Assembly: GCA_015472025.1 (NCBI GenBank)
Contig: BNHL01000001.1
Span: 1,461,501-1,525,500 of the forward strand
From: Cytophagales bacterium WSM2-2
GTDB taxonomy: Bacteria; Bacteroidota; Bacteroidia; Cytophagales; Cyclobacteriaceae
Reading direction: 5' to 3'
DNA: 64,000 bases
Made by a program: the position numbers and the translations under genes
Shown: piece after piece, positions 1-8,159 of the stretch
Layout: every line of letters starts with the position of its first letter
How positions within the stretch are numbered: position 1 is the stretch's first letter
Notes under the pieces: model-generated
Told to the model about the DNA's origin: nothing
The model's input: only the letters and a program-made list of their open reading frames with translations
Database searches by the model: none

Positions 1-1
1 G

Positions 2-79
2 ATTGAAGCCGACCATTCATCTGGTAAAAATAAAAATCCTGAGGATGAAATGAACAAATGCCTGCTATATTTAGACTAA
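2..79 (+). CDS. 3' end of an unidentified CDS (partial)
   Basis: An open frame runs in from the window edge and ends at a TAA at 77-79, just before the next start codon at 88. Only about 25 residues are visible and they are hydrophilic, rich in Lys, Asn, Asp and Glu, which would suit a C-terminal tail. No family can be recognised from this fragment. A competing frame stops at 51, so it is not certain which frame is coding. Confidence 0.3.
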   Translation: MEADHSSGKNKNPEDEMNKCLLYLD

Positions 80-87
80 CAACAACA

Positions 88-357
88 ATGGAAAAACCCA
101 TAAAAATAGATGCAGGGCGTAATTTAGGAGTCACCTCAATTGTCATTGCTTCGATCGCAATCGTCTTTTTTATCCTCGGGCTTCTCGGGACATTGCCCGT
201 GGCTTGCCTGGGTGCATTGTCTGTGCTCTTTGGAGTGATCGGTATCATCCAGGCTACGCGTGATAATGGCAAAAAAGTCATTCCATTAACAGGACTGATT
301 CTGGGAGCCTTCATCACATTGTTGTGCCTGGGTTCGCTTGTTTTCCAAATGCTATAG
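88..357 (+). CDS. DUF4190-like small membrane protein
   Basis: 89-residue protein starting at the ATG that gives MEKPIKIDAG; an in-frame ATG ten codons upstream exists but would add a poorly folded leader and overlap the preceding frame. Two hydrophobic segments (about residues 12-47 and 62-85) are joined by a short basic loop containing QATRDNGKK. The pattern of a Gly-rich hairpin, a small polar loop and a second Gly-rich helix is typical of DUF4190 proteins, whose function is unknown. The RDD membrane protein follows about 100 bases downstream, a common type of neighbour. The family call rests on topology and composition, not on a diagnostic motif. Confidence 0.6.
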   Translation: MEKPIKIDAGRNLGVTSIVIASIAIVFFILGLLGTLPVACLGALSVLFGVIGIIQATRDNGKKVIPLTGLILGAFITLLCLGSLVFQML

Positions 358-396
358 CCACTCATCAGATCTGCTATCTAGAAATTGAAACAGGCC

Positions 397-428
397 TTGG
401 GAGAGGTGAAATGCTTTTATTACATTTA
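397..428 (+). promoter_or_regulatory. candidate promoter of the RDD gene
   Basis: TTG at 397-399 and TACATTTA at 421-428 are separated by 21 bases. This resembles the Bacteroidota primary promoter (TTG or TTTG, 17-23 bases, TAnnTTTG) with one mismatch in the -7 box. It lies about 32 bases before the ATG at 461. Confidence 0.3.
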
Positions 429-460
429 GTCACCTTAAACCAATTAACCTTAAAAAAACT

Positions 461-940
461 ATGAAGAATTATGCAGGATTTTGGCTGAGATTTGTAGCCT
501 ACATCATCGATTACATTGTGATCTACATTGCCCAGGCGTTCATTGTTGTGCCAGTGCTGGGTATCATAGGTATAAATTTTGCGAACCAGGCCATGGCCAG
601 TGGCGGTGAAATGAGCGAAGGAGATATTATGTCGATGGTGATGACTGTGATTGCTGCTGCCAGTGCAGTGGCGTTGCTTGTTTTCATTATGCAGGTGCTT
701 TACTACTCATTAATGGAATCGTCTAAATTCCAGGGTACTCTTGGTAAGATGGCTCTCGGGCTGATTGTGACCGATGCTAACGGTGCAAAGCTGGATTTCA
801 CAAAAGCGCTGATCAGAAATCTTTGCAAGATTATTTCTGCAGTCATTTTATGTATTGGTTATATCATGGCGGGCTTCACAGAAAAGAAGCAAGCACTTCA
901 TGACATGATTGCCAACACCCTTGTTGTCAAAAAATCATAA
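461..940 (+). CDS. RDD family membrane protein
   Basis: 159 residues with the RDD signature near the N-terminus: aromatic and Gly residues followed by R-F-V-A-Y-I-I-D-Y (around residues 8-18), where the conserved Arg and Asp give the family its name. There are three hydrophobic stretches (about 12-36, 65-90 and 118-138) and a conserved K-x-x-L-G-L motif in the loop before the last one. RDD proteins are small polytopic inner-membrane proteins; some act in ion transport, most are uncharacterised. The gene ends just before a strong bidirectional terminator facing metK. Specific substrate cannot be inferred. Confidence 0.85.
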   Translation: MKNYAGFWLRFVAYIIDYIVIYIAQAFIVVPVLGIIGINFANQAMASGGEMSEGDIMSMVMTVIAAASAVALLVFIMQVLYYSLMESSKFQGTLGKMALGLIVTDANGAKLDFTKALIRNLCKIISAVILCIGYIMAGFTEKKQALHDMIANTLVVKKS

Positions 941-961
941 CCGGACTTATTATTACGACAT

Positions 962-990
962 AAAAAAGCCCCGTTCGAGCGGGGCTTTTT
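962..990. terminator. bidirectional intrinsic terminator between RDD gene and metK
   Basis: GCCCCG (968-973) pairs with CGGGGC (980-985) around a six-base loop. A run of six A precedes and five T follow the stem, so the element works in both directions between two convergent genes. Confidence 0.9.
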
Positions 991-1010
991 CTTTGTGCTT
1001 TTTGCTTGAA

Positions 1011-2264
1011 TTAAACTTTGAATGTCTTCTTCAGTTGATCAACATGATCCAGTTTTTCCCAAGGAAATAATTCAACGGTCATTTTCTTTTCGTTCTTCTT
1101 TCCTTTGTTGAATATTTTCTCCACTTTCTTCGACTCGCGGCCCATATGTCCGTAAGCTGCGGTTTCAGAATAGATCGGAGTTCTCAAATGGAAACGCTCT
1201 TCGATAAAGTACGGACGCATATCGAATACTTTCTCAATTTTCTTCGCAATTTCCCCGTCAGACATTTTCACTTTGGAAGTGCCATAGGTATTCACATACA
1301 ATCCTACGGGTTTAGCTACGCCAATAGCGTAAGCCACTTGAACTAGGACTTCATCACAAATTCCTGCTGCCACCATATTCTTTGCAATGTGACGAGTTGC
1401 ATAAGCCGCAGAACGGTCTACCTTGCTCGGATCTTTACCAGAGAAAGCACCTCCACCGTGCGCTCCTTTTCCGCCATAAGTGTCAACAATGATTTTTCTT
1501 CCTGTCAAGCCTGTATCTCCGTGAGGTCCACCTATAACGAACTTACCTGTAGGGTTAACAAAATATTTGATCTCTGAATTGAAGAGTTTCTGAACGCGTT
1601 TCGGTAATTTTTTCATCACGCGTGGCACAACGATGTTGATCACATCATCTTTGATCTTCTTCAACATGATGGCATCTTTTGCAAAATCATCGTGTTGGGT
1701 AGAAATCACAATCGCATCGATGCGCTGTGGTTTGTTGTCATCGCTATACTCAATTGTTACCTGGGATTTGGCATCAGGACGCAGGTATGTCATTGTTTTT
1801 CCTTCGCGTCTGATGATTGACATTTCACGTAACAACAAGTGCGCCAGATCAAGTGGAAGCGGCATGTAGTTGTCAGTTTCGTTTGTGGCGTAGCCGAACA
1901 TCATCCCCTGATCGCCTGCACCCTGATCTTCTTTCTTTTTGCGCTCAACACCCTGGTTGATATCTGCCGATTGCTCATGAATGGCTGAGAAAATACCACA
2001 GCTATTAGCTTCGAACATATACTCACTCTTGGTATAGCCAATTTTTTTGATCACCTCGCGGGCAATATCCTGCACGTCCAGGTAAGCTTCTGATTTTACC
2101 TCACCGGCCAATACTACCTGTCCTGTGGTAACTAATGTTTCGCATGCCACCTTAGAATTAGGGTCATACGCCAAAAAATAATCGATTAGGGCATCCGAAA
2201 TTTGATCGGCAACTTTATCCGGGTGGCCTTCAGAAACCGATTCGGAAGTGAATAAATACGGCAT
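1011..2264 (-). CDS. metK: S-adenosylmethionine synthase
   Basis: 417 residues, normal for MetK. It makes S-adenosylmethionine from methionine and ATP, releasing phosphate and diphosphate; cytosolic homotetramer. The N-terminus [14 protein letters not shown] carries the conserved ATP/metal-binding His-Pro-Asp. [12 protein letters not shown] and the P-loop-like [19 protein letters not shown], both diagnostic of the family, are present. A short Lys-rich stretch near the C-terminus (KGKKNEKK) is a lineage-type insertion. Transcription probably starts at the -7 box about 52 bases upstream. The next gene upstream on the same strand is a methyltransferase that would use its product. Near-certain call. 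Confidence 0.98.
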   Translation of the reverse strand: MPYLFTSESVSEGHPDKVADQISDALIDYFLAYDPNSKVACETLVTTGQVVLAGEVKSEAYLDVQDIAREVIKKIGYTKSEYMFEANSCGIFSAIHEQSADINQGVERKKKEDQGAGDQGMMFGYATNETDNYMPLPLDLAHLLLREMSIIRREGKTMTYLRPDAKSQVTIEYSDDNKPQRIDAIVISTQHDDFAKDAIMLKKIKDDVINIVVPRVMKKLPKRVQKLFNSEIKYFVNPTGKFVIGGPHGDTGLTGRKIIVDTYGGKGAHGGGAFSGKDPSKVDRSAAYATRHIAKNMVAAGICDEVLVQVAYAIGVAKPVGLYVNTYGTSKVKMSDGEIAKKIEKVFDMRPYFIEERFHLRTPIYSETAAYGHMGRESKKVEKIFNKGKKNEKKMTVELFPWEKLDHVDQLKKTFKV

Positions 2265-2316
2265 AGCTGTTAATTATTATGATTTAAGATTAAAATTCAG
2301 GTATTAAAATGAGCGG

Positions 2317-2324
2317 CAAAAATA
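2317..2324 (-). promoter_or_regulatory. -7 box of metK
   Basis: On the minus strand this reads TATTTTTG, a perfect TAnnTTTG box, 52 bases before the metK ATG. I see no convincing -33 TTTG at the right distance. The short leader leaves no room for a sizeable SAM riboswitch. Confidence 0.5.
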
Positions 2325-2530
2325 GTACTTATTTCACGAATTGTATTGACGATTTTAAATCTATTGAACTGATATAGTATGACATTGAAAGAAGCCCTGG
2401 ACCGCATACCATTGGGAGCCAGGAATTGTATTCTGGCTCAGAGACTCGCTTTACTTAAATTCCCTTACTGAAGCAGTTGCCGAGCAAAAACCCCTAACCT
2501 GGACATGACACATTTGAAAGATTCTCCTTT
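2325..2530. other. intergenic region with a hairpin and a 30-codon open frame
   Basis: Between the metK promoter and the methyltransferase gene there is an inverted repeat GAGCCAG (2416-2422) / CTGGCTC (2433-2439) with a ten-base loop, and on the plus strand a 30-codon ATG frame (2379-2471) beginning MTLKEALDRIPLG. The frame includes the hairpin. The peptide is not recognisable and has no upstream promoter match that I can see. It may be chance. Confidence 0.25.
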
Positions 2531-3235
2531 TCACGAGAGAAATAGGAAAACGGCAGGTGATTTTGGAAGCGATGGAGTACTTTTTTTCCAATCGCCTACG
2601 GTTTGCGTTTTTATAAATTCATTTTTGCCTGTGAGATCAAGTGCAATACATAGTTGAGTTAATTGTCCAAGGGAGCCGAGCAGGTGCTTCAATACCTGGT
2701 TATTGCGGTAAGGTGTTTCAATGAAAATCTGGGTCTGGCTTTTTTGCGAGGACTCTTTCTCCAACGACTCGATCTTTTGGGAAATTTCTTTCGAGTCAAT
2801 TGGCAGGTAGCCATGGAAAGCAAACTGCTGGCCATTAAGCCCGGAGGCCATCAGCGCAAGCAATAAGGATGACGGGCCGACCAGAGGAACAACCTGGATA
2901 TTTTTTTGATGCGCAAAATGAACGGCTAAAGCTCCGGGGTCTGCAATACCCGGGCATCCCGATTCTGAAATGACGCCAATGTTGTTGGAATCGATAGGCC
3001 GAAACATTTCAACAAGCTCGTCTGCTTTCGTATCCTTATTCAAAACAGAAAATTGAAGAGCCTCAATGGAGGGATAAATTTCAAGGCTGCTTAAAAACCT
3101 GCGAGCTGTGCGAACATCCTCTGCAAAAAAATAGTGGATTGATTTCAAAGATTCCAAAACCTGCGATGGAATAGTATTGCCGGCACCTTCTGCAATTACA
3201 GTTGGAATGAGATAGAGTTTGCCTTTATTTTCCAT
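2531..3235 (-). CDS. SAM-dependent methyltransferase, tetrapyrrole-methylase fold (RsmI-like)
   Basis: 234 residues, shorter than true RsmI (about 270-290). RsmI methylates the 2'-O of C1402 in 16S rRNA. Visible RsmI-like motifs are the N-terminal LYLIPTVIAEG, the FAEDVRTARRFL segment, ISESGCPGIADPGALAV (around residues 90-106, the substrate/SAM loop) and VVPLVGPSSLLLALMASG. ETPYRNNQV matches the family ETPYR motif. The C-terminal domain is abbreviated. It overlaps the upstream hydrolase by 11 bases, indicating translational coupling. Cytophagales often carry this shorter paralogue besides a full RsmI, so I leave the symbol blank; its exact RNA target is unknown. Confidence 0.8.
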   Translation of the reverse strand: MENKGKLYLIPTVIAEGAGNTIPSQVLESLKSIHYFFAEDVRTARRFLSSLEIYPSIEALQFSVLNKDTKADELVEMFRPIDSNNIGVISESGCPGIADPGALAVHFAHQKNIQVVPLVGPSSLLLALMASGLNGQQFAFHGYLPIDSKEISQKIESLEKESSQKSQTQIFIETPYRNNQVLKHLLGSLGQLTQLCIALDLTGKNEFIKTQTVGDWKKSTPSLPKSPAVFLFLS

Positions 3236-3989
3236 TTAAGAATTGCAAAACAGTTCTCGCAAATTCCTGAGGATTTTCAGCCTGCACCCAATGGCCGGTT
3301 TCGAGCGTGGCAAATTGCGCGCGCGTAAAAATCTTCCTGATCAACTGATCATCTCCGTCAGAATAATAGCTGGATCTTCGGCCATTGATAAAAAGACTTT
3401 CACCGTCAAACGTTCCTGGGAATACCATTCCTTCACCTATCTCATCCAGGTGATTGTCTATCGCGTAAAGATTTGGACGCCAGACGAATTTCATTTCATC
3501 GTTTCGTGTAAGATTCTTCAACAAAAATTGTCTCACGACAGGATCGGGTTCGTATCCAGAAAGAATAACTTCTGCCTCCTGGCGTGTTGTGATTTCATTT
3601 AGCGGTACGGCTTTCATGCCTTCAATAAGCCGGTCGTGGCGGACTACATAGTATTTGGGCACAATATCAACGACAATCAGCTTATCAACGAGCCCGGGAT
3701 TTTTCACAGCAAAGTTCATGGCTGTCTTCCCTCCCATTGAGTGACCAATGATGTGCGCTTTTTCAATTTTGTTTTCCTTGATAAAGTCCTCCAGGTCTTC
3801 CGTCATTAATTTGTAGTTGATCTCATCACTGTGAGGCGATTGTCCGTGATTGCGTTGATCGACCAGGTAGACAGAAAAATTTTCAGAAAACAAACGACCT
3901 AACGAATGCCAGTTGTCCGATGAGCCCAAGAGTCCATGTAAAATAATAAGAGGTTTGCCCTGGCCTTGCTGACGGAAGAAAAGTTTCAT
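3225..3989 (-). CDS. alpha/beta-fold hydrolase (YbfF-like esterase)
   Basis: About 254 residues from the ATG giving MKLFFRQQGQGKPL; a longer frame starts 33 bases upstream but adds a segment before the usual beta-1 strand. Motifs: oxyanion strand IILHGLLGSSDNW, nucleophile elbow GHSMGG (Ser about residue 97), an acid in the late strand region and catalytic His in ETGHWVQAENP near the C-terminus. DQRNHGQSPHS is typical of the YbfF/EstB group. Substrate unknown; probably a small ester or thioester. The stop codon lies inside the start of the downstream methyltransferase, so the two are co-translated. It is divergent from lysA. Confidence 0.88.
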   Translation of the reverse strand: MKLFFRQQGQGKPLIILHGLLGSSDNWHSLGRLFSENFSVYLVDQRNHGQSPHSDEINYKLMTEDLEDFIKENKIEKAHIIGHSMGGKTAMNFAVKNPGLVDKLIVVDIVPKYYVVRHDRLIEGMKAVPLNEITTRQEAEVILSGYEPDPVVRQFLLKNLTRNDEMKFVWRPNLYAIDNHLDEIGEGMVFPGTFDGESLFINGRRSSYYSDGDDQLIRKIFTRAQFATLETGHWVQAENPQEFARTVLQFLNGK

Positions 3990-4091
3990 GAGCTTGAATA
4001 ATCTGCTAACAAAGTAAGGCATAAAATGATAATGCAGACATCAATCAATTGGCTATTTATTTTCATCTTTGACCCTTCATTTTTTCAACTC

Positions 4092-5324
4092 ATGGAACTA
4101 ACTGACGGAAAGTATCAACTGCAGGGTATCGACATGCACACCATCGCCAGGGAATTTGGCACTCCTGTATATGTCTACGATGGAAAAAAAATCATCACCC
4201 AGCTTCAAAGCCTGAAAAATTCTTTCTCAGAAAATCCGCTGAAAGTAAAATTCGCTTTGAAAGCACTCAGCAATATTTCCATTTTGAAATTATTGCACCA
4301 GCACGGAGCGGGAATGGATGCCGTTTCAATCAATGAAGCCCAGCTTGCTCTAGGTGTCGGTGTGAAAAATGAGGATATCATGTTCACTCCCAACTGCGTT
4401 GACTTCAGTGAGATCGTTGCAGGAGTTGATTTGGGTCTGACCATCAACCTCGATAATCTGACTATGCTGGAGAAATTCGGCAAGAAATATGGAAGCAGTT
4501 ATCCGTGTGGCTTGCGGCTCAATCCGCACATCATGGCTGGTGGCAATTATAAAATATCTACTGGTCATGGTCATTCAAAATTTGGGATCTCGGTATACCA
4601 ACTCCCGGATGTCATGCGCCTGGTGGAACAATACAACATCGTGATCAATGGGCTTCATATCCACACCGGATCGGAAATCACCGAAACGGAAGTGTATTTG
4701 AAAATGGCTGAAATTCTTTTTGGTGTCGCGCAGGATTTTCCAGCGCTTAAGTTCCTCGATTTTGGAAGTGGGTTTAAAGTCGCCTACAAAGAAGGCGATC
4801 ATGTAACGAACGTGTATGACCTTGGCTTAAAACTTGGCAAGCGCTTCAAAGAATTTTATCACAGCTATGGCAAGCAACTTGAGCTGTGGGTGGAGCCCGG
4901 AAAATTCCTTGTGAGTGAGGCTGGTTTTCTGCTGGTGAATGTAAATGTGGTGAAGGCAACTCCATCTGTCACTTTCGCAGGAGTTGATAGCGGCCTGAAC
5001 CATCTCATCCGCCCAATGATGTACGATGCTTATCACGAAATCGTCAACCTCACCAATCCAACTGGTGAGCAGAAAATTTATACCGTGGTTGGCAACATCT
5101 GTGAGACTGACACACTGGGTGCAGACCGAAAGCTGAATGAAGTGCGTGAAGGCGATCTCCTTGCGATTAAAAATGCGGGAGCGTATGGCTATTCCATGGC
5201 ATCGAATTATAACTCACGGTTTCGCCCGGCAGAGGTACTGATCTGGAACGGCAAAGCACAGCTCATTCGCAAGCGTGACACCCTGGACGATCTGCTGAGA
5301 AACCAGGTAGTGGCCGATTTGTAA
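4092..5324 (+). CDS. lysA: diaminopimelate decarboxylase
   Basis: Catalyses the last step of lysine synthesis, decarboxylation of meso-diaminopimelate with pyridoxal phosphate. I start it at the ATG giving MELTDGKYQL; an upstream ATG at 4026 would add 22 hydrophobic residues that do not suit a cytosolic enzyme. The PLP lysine is in KFALKALSN (Lys57), HIHTGSEI is the family His-Gly phosphate region, and GNICETDTLG contains the conserved Cys-Glu of the substrate site. AGAYGYSMASNYNSRFRP near the C-terminus is also diagnostic. About 410 residues, normal. A VOC protein follows after nine bases. Confidence 0.97.
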   Translation: MELTDGKYQLQGIDMHTIAREFGTPVYVYDGKKIITQLQSLKNSFSENPLKVKFALKALSNISILKLLHQHGAGMDAVSINEAQLALGVGVKNEDIMFTPNCVDFSEIVAGVDLGLTINLDNLTMLEKFGKKYGSSYPCGLRLNPHIMAGGNYKISTGHGHSKFGISVYQLPDVMRLVEQYNIVINGLHIHTGSEITETEVYLKMAEILFGVAQDFPALKFLDFGSGFKVAYKEGDHVTNVYDLGLKLGKRFKEFYHSYGKQLELWVEPGKFLVSEAGFLLVNVNVVKATPSVTFAGVDSGLNHLIRPMMYDAYHEIVNLTNPTGEQKIYTVVGNICETDTLGADRKLNEVREGDLLAIKNAGAYGYSMASNYNSRFRPAEVLIWNGKAQLIRKRDTLDDLLRNQVVADL

Positions 5325-5333
5325 ACGGCTAAA

Positions 5334-5723
5334 ATGAAAATTGAGCACATTGCGCTTTGGGTGAAAGACCTGGAAAAACAAAAGTCGTTCTATGAAAAAT
5401 ACTTCCAGGCCAAAGCGGGTGAGAAGTACATCAATCAAACAAAGGATTTCCAGTCCTACTTTTTGAGCTTCGATTCCGGTTGTCGCCTTGAACTCATGCA
5501 CAAACCGGAAATACCCGAAAACCAAAATGACATAAGCCTTCAAAACACCGGGCTGATCCATTTCGCGTTTGCCGTTGGCAGCAAAGAAAAGGTCGGTCAA
5601 CTTACCTCCGAGCTAAGGAATTCCGGGTTCGAGATAATTGACGGACCGCGAACCACAGGAGACGGCTATTATGAAAGTGTAGTTCTTGACCCAGAGGGAA
5701 ACCGGATTGAGATAACTATTTGA
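5334..5723 (+). CDS. VOC superfamily protein (glyoxalase/bleomycin-resistance fold)
   Basis: 129 residues with the paired beta-alpha-beta-beta-beta modules of the vicinal oxygen chelate fold. Likely metal ligands are His5 (IEHIALWV), Glu in LELMHKPE, His in GLIHFAFAV and Glu in DPEGNRIEI. It begins nine bases after lysA and is probably in the same transcript. VOC proteins include glyoxalase I, dioxygenases and resistance proteins; the sequence does not say which. The arrangement DGPRTTGDGYYESVVLDPEGN is common in generic Bacteroidota VOC proteins. Confidence 0.88.
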   Translation: MKIEHIALWVKDLEKQKSFYEKYFQAKAGEKYINQTKDFQSYFLSFDSGCRLELMHKPEIPENQNDISLQNTGLIHFAFAVGSKEKVGQLTSELRNSGFEIIDGPRTTGDGYYESVVLDPEGNRIEITI

Positions 5724-5777
5724 AGGTGATCGGAGATGATTCTGTAATTTTATTACAAGATCTAAATCCCCTTCGTC

Positions 5778-6701
5778 ATGAACCCCACACATGCTGCATT
5801 AAAAAAAATTGTTCACAGCAAACATTTTTGCCACGTCATCAACTACGCGATTGTTGCTTTTGCGATTTTCGTTGGGGTTGAAACACTGCTGGTTGGTAGT
5901 AGTTCAGAAAAAATAATCAGCGTCATCGAGAATCTGTTTCTGCTGTTCTTCACCGTAGAGATACTACTGCGGATTTTTGCAGAAGACCATCCTATTGATT
6001 TTTTCAATGTTTTCAAAACACGAAAAATTGTCGTTCAGGGACGAAAGAAAACTGAATTCGAAGTCATGGAGCATGGTGTCTGGAATTGTTTCGATTTTCT
6101 TTTGATCCTCATTTCGATCATAGGCTTGTTTGCCAACCTGTTTGCCTTTCCCGGGTTCCTCCAGGTCGGCCGGTTATTCCGGATTTTCAGAATTGTAAGA
6201 CTTCTCGAAGTCAGCGATCACCTCAAAGAAGTGGAGAAGCGTATCATCAGTATCATTCCTACGGTGTTTTCATTTGCCGTTTTACTTCTGATACTGACCT
6301 ATATCTACTCGATTGTAGGCATGTTCATGTTTGATAAAAAAGTCTTCGCAACAGCCAACTTCAGCAGCATTACCGATTCGTTTATCACGTTGTTCCAGGT
6401 GATGACGCTGGACAATTGGTCGGACGTTATGAAAGACATCAGAGCTAATACAAGTTTTTTTCAGCCCATTATCGTTGAGTTATACTTCATCAGTTTTGTT
6501 GTTTTCACGGCCATCATTGCATTCAATGTTTTTGTTGCCGTGATGACATCGCAGGTGCAGGAAAGACTTGAAAGTGACTTTGAAAAGAAAATGGAGGGCG
6601 ACAAACCAGCCGATCAACTGGCCGGAGATATCCGTCTATTGTTGAATGAAATCGCGAGTCTAAGATCTGAGGTAAGTGATCTTAAGCGAAAGATGAATTA
6701 G
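5778..6701 (+). CDS. single-domain voltage-gated cation channel (BacNav/NaChBac type)
   Basis: 307 residues with the six-helix ion_trans layout: S1-S3 in about residues 20-120, an S4 with Arg at three-residue spacing (RLFRIFRIVR, about 131-140), then S5, pore loop and S6. The selectivity filter is T-L-D-N-W-S-D (residues 210-216), where classic bacterial sodium channels have T-L-E-S-W-x-x. The cytosolic tail ends in a heptad-like LLLNEIASLRSEVSDLKRKM segment, matching the coiled coil that tetramerises these channels. It forms a homotetrameric inner-membrane pore. The two acidic filter positions suggest calcium permeation, by analogy with engineered NavAb variants; this is inference. It has its own upstream gap after the VOC gene. 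Confidence 0.9.
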   Translation: MNPTHAALKKIVHSKHFCHVINYAIVAFAIFVGVETLLVGSSSEKIISVIENLFLLFFTVEILLRIFAEDHPIDFFNVFKTRKIVVQGRKKTEFEVMEHGVWNCFDFLLILISIIGLFANLFAFPGFLQVGRLFRIFRIVRLLEVSDHLKEVEKRIISIIPTVFSFAVLLLILTYIYSIVGMFMFDKKVFATANFSSITDSFITLFQVMTLDNWSDVMKDIRANTSFFQPIIVELYFISFVVFTAIIAFNVFVAVMTSQVQERLESDFEKKMEGDKPADQLAGDIRLLLNEIASLRSEVSDLKRKMN

Positions 6702-6708
6702 CCTTAAT

Positions 6709-6739
6709 AAAAAAGGAGAAGTTTGAACTTCTCCTTTTT
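6709..6739. terminator. bidirectional terminator after channel gene
   Basis: GGAGAAGTT (6715-6723) pairs with AACTTCTCC (6726-6734) with a two-base TG at the apex, flanked by A-run and T-run. It serves the channel gene on plus and the dienelactone hydrolase on minus. Confidence 0.9.
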
Positions 6740-6756
6740 AAATCTTTTGATAAAAT

Positions 6757-7599
6757 CTATTTCAACCTGGCCTTTAAAAAATCAACCGAGTTCTTGTAAG
6801 CATCTGCGGTTGCTTCCTTATTGTGACCAGGGTTACTTGGGTTGGCAAACGCGTGATCAGCATCGTACGTTTTCACCGTTAGTTTCTTACCGGCAGCAGT
6901 CATATTCTTCTGAAACTTCTCCGTCACATCTTTGTTAATCCATTGATCTTTGGAAGCGAAGATATCTAGCACATCACAGTTCAGTCCTTTGAGTCTATCG
7001 AGGTTTTCTTCGGGCATGCCGTAGTAAATGATACACGCTACAGCCTGCTTTCCTGCAGCAAGCGCAGCCTGCATTGATACACCACCACCAAAGCACCATC
7101 CGATGGTGGCAATCTTCGCATCCTTTCCGGCATAGTTTATTGCTCCGCTAAAAATAGAACTGCCCCGTTCCTTCTTAAATTCCTGCATGTACTTTCCGGC
7201 ATCTTCGCGGGTTGTAGCAATTTTTCCGTCATACATGTCAACAGCAAGTACATTCACATTGCCAAGGTCGTTATACAAATTCTCTGCTTCACGTTTGATG
7301 TTGTCGTTCAATCCCCACCATTCCTGGAAAACAAAAACCCAATTGTTAGTTTTCGATTTCGCTTCAAGAAGGTAGCCATTGGCATCAGCTCCATCCGTTT
7401 TAAAGGTGATCATCTTGCCACCGGCTGCGCTGACATGCGTGTACACCGATGGTGAGTTATGCGAGCGATTAAAAGTCTTGTTGGATGCGAACATGGCAAA
7501 CTTCTCCGTTGAGGAAGTGTGGCACACAGTAGCATCTTTCTCCTGGGCAATGGCAGTCATACCTGTGAACACCATTGCAAGTGTTAGTATTTTTTTCAT
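6757..7599 (-). CDS. secreted dienelactone hydrolase family protein
   Basis: 280 residues from the ATG giving MKKILTLAMVFTGMTAIAQ, a Sec signal peptide ending near residue 19; the longer frame would start at a TTG. Catalytic triad of the dienelactone hydrolase family: Cys169 in GWCFGGG, Asp218 in FASKDQW and His249 in YDADHAF. FQEWWGLN is the family motif contributing the conserved Glu. Acts in the periplasm or outside, hydrolysing an unknown ester or lactone. It follows the DinB-family gene after a short gap, probably in one transcript, and ends before a strong terminator. Confidence 0.9.
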   Translation of the reverse strand: MKKILTLAMVFTGMTAIAQEKDATVCHTSSTEKFAMFASNKTFNRSHNSPSVYTHVSAAGGKMITFKTDGADANGYLLEAKSKTNNWVFVFQEWWGLNDNIKREAENLYNDLGNVNVLAVDMYDGKIATTREDAGKYMQEFKKERGSSIFSGAINYAGKDAKIATIGWCFGGGVSMQAALAAGKQAVACIIYYGMPEENLDRLKGLNCDVLDIFASKDQWINKDVTEKFQKNMTAAGKKLTVKTYDADHAFANPSNPGHNKEATADAYKNSVDFLKARLK

Positions 7600-7632
7600 A
7601 GAATAAAGATTTAGGATTGACGAAGTTAACAA

Positions 7633-8103
7633 TCAGTTTGGCAATTGTCCGCGCACAACACGGTCATAAGTAATAAAATCTGTATTTATCGGCTCAAAAC
7701 CGTTTTGACGAAGGAGCATGGCCACTTGTGCTCTGTGATAACTCGCGTGATTCGCGGTATGAATCATGATCATCTCCACATTGTTAATGAATGGGTCGCC
7801 TGTGTAGTTGGTATAATTCAGTTCCCGATCAAAATTTTCATTTGACTCCACGAAGTCCAACCATTCCTTATCGATCTTACTGAGCATCGTCTTGAGATTA
7901 TCAAGAGAATAGTTAGACCACAGTTTCACATCGGGCTTGGGAAGTCCCTTGATACGACTAAGCCAAAGCATCTCGGCAGCGGCAATATGACCCATCAATG
8001 AGAGTGGTTTTTCAAGAGTTACCTGCTGGCGCTCGAGGCAGCCTAACACACGTTGATTCGCCCAGGCATTGAATTGATACAATTTCAGAAAATACTTTTT
8101 CAT
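7633..8103 (-). CDS. DinB family protein
   Basis: 156 residues forming the DinB/YfiT four-helix bundle. The N-terminus YQFNAWANQRVLGCL is the first helix, and likely metal-binding His residues are in MGHIAAAEMLWL and HTANHASYHRAQV (H-x3-H). The name comes from a damage-inducible Bacillus gene; members are metal-dependent transferases or thiol-dependent enzymes, mostly uncharacterised. A near-match to the -7 box (TATTTTCG) lies about 13-20 bases before the ATG. The dienelactone hydrolase follows on the same strand. Confidence 0.88.
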   Translation of the reverse strand: MKKYFLKLYQFNAWANQRVLGCLERQQVTLEKPLSLMGHIAAAEMLWLSRIKGLPKPDVKLWSNYSLDNLKTMLSKIDKEWLDFVESNENFDRELNYTNYTGDPFINNVEMIMIHTANHASYHRAQVAMLLRQNGFEPINTDFITYDRVVRGQLPN

Positions 8104-8159
8104 AAAAATAAAAGTGCGCGAAAATACAAACGGATTAACCGATTAGTACCCAAACAGGT

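Noticed and set aside
2265..2316. SAM riboswitch upstream of metK
   Set aside because: The likely promoter leaves a leader of about 50 bases, too short, and no riboswitch-like stems are seen.
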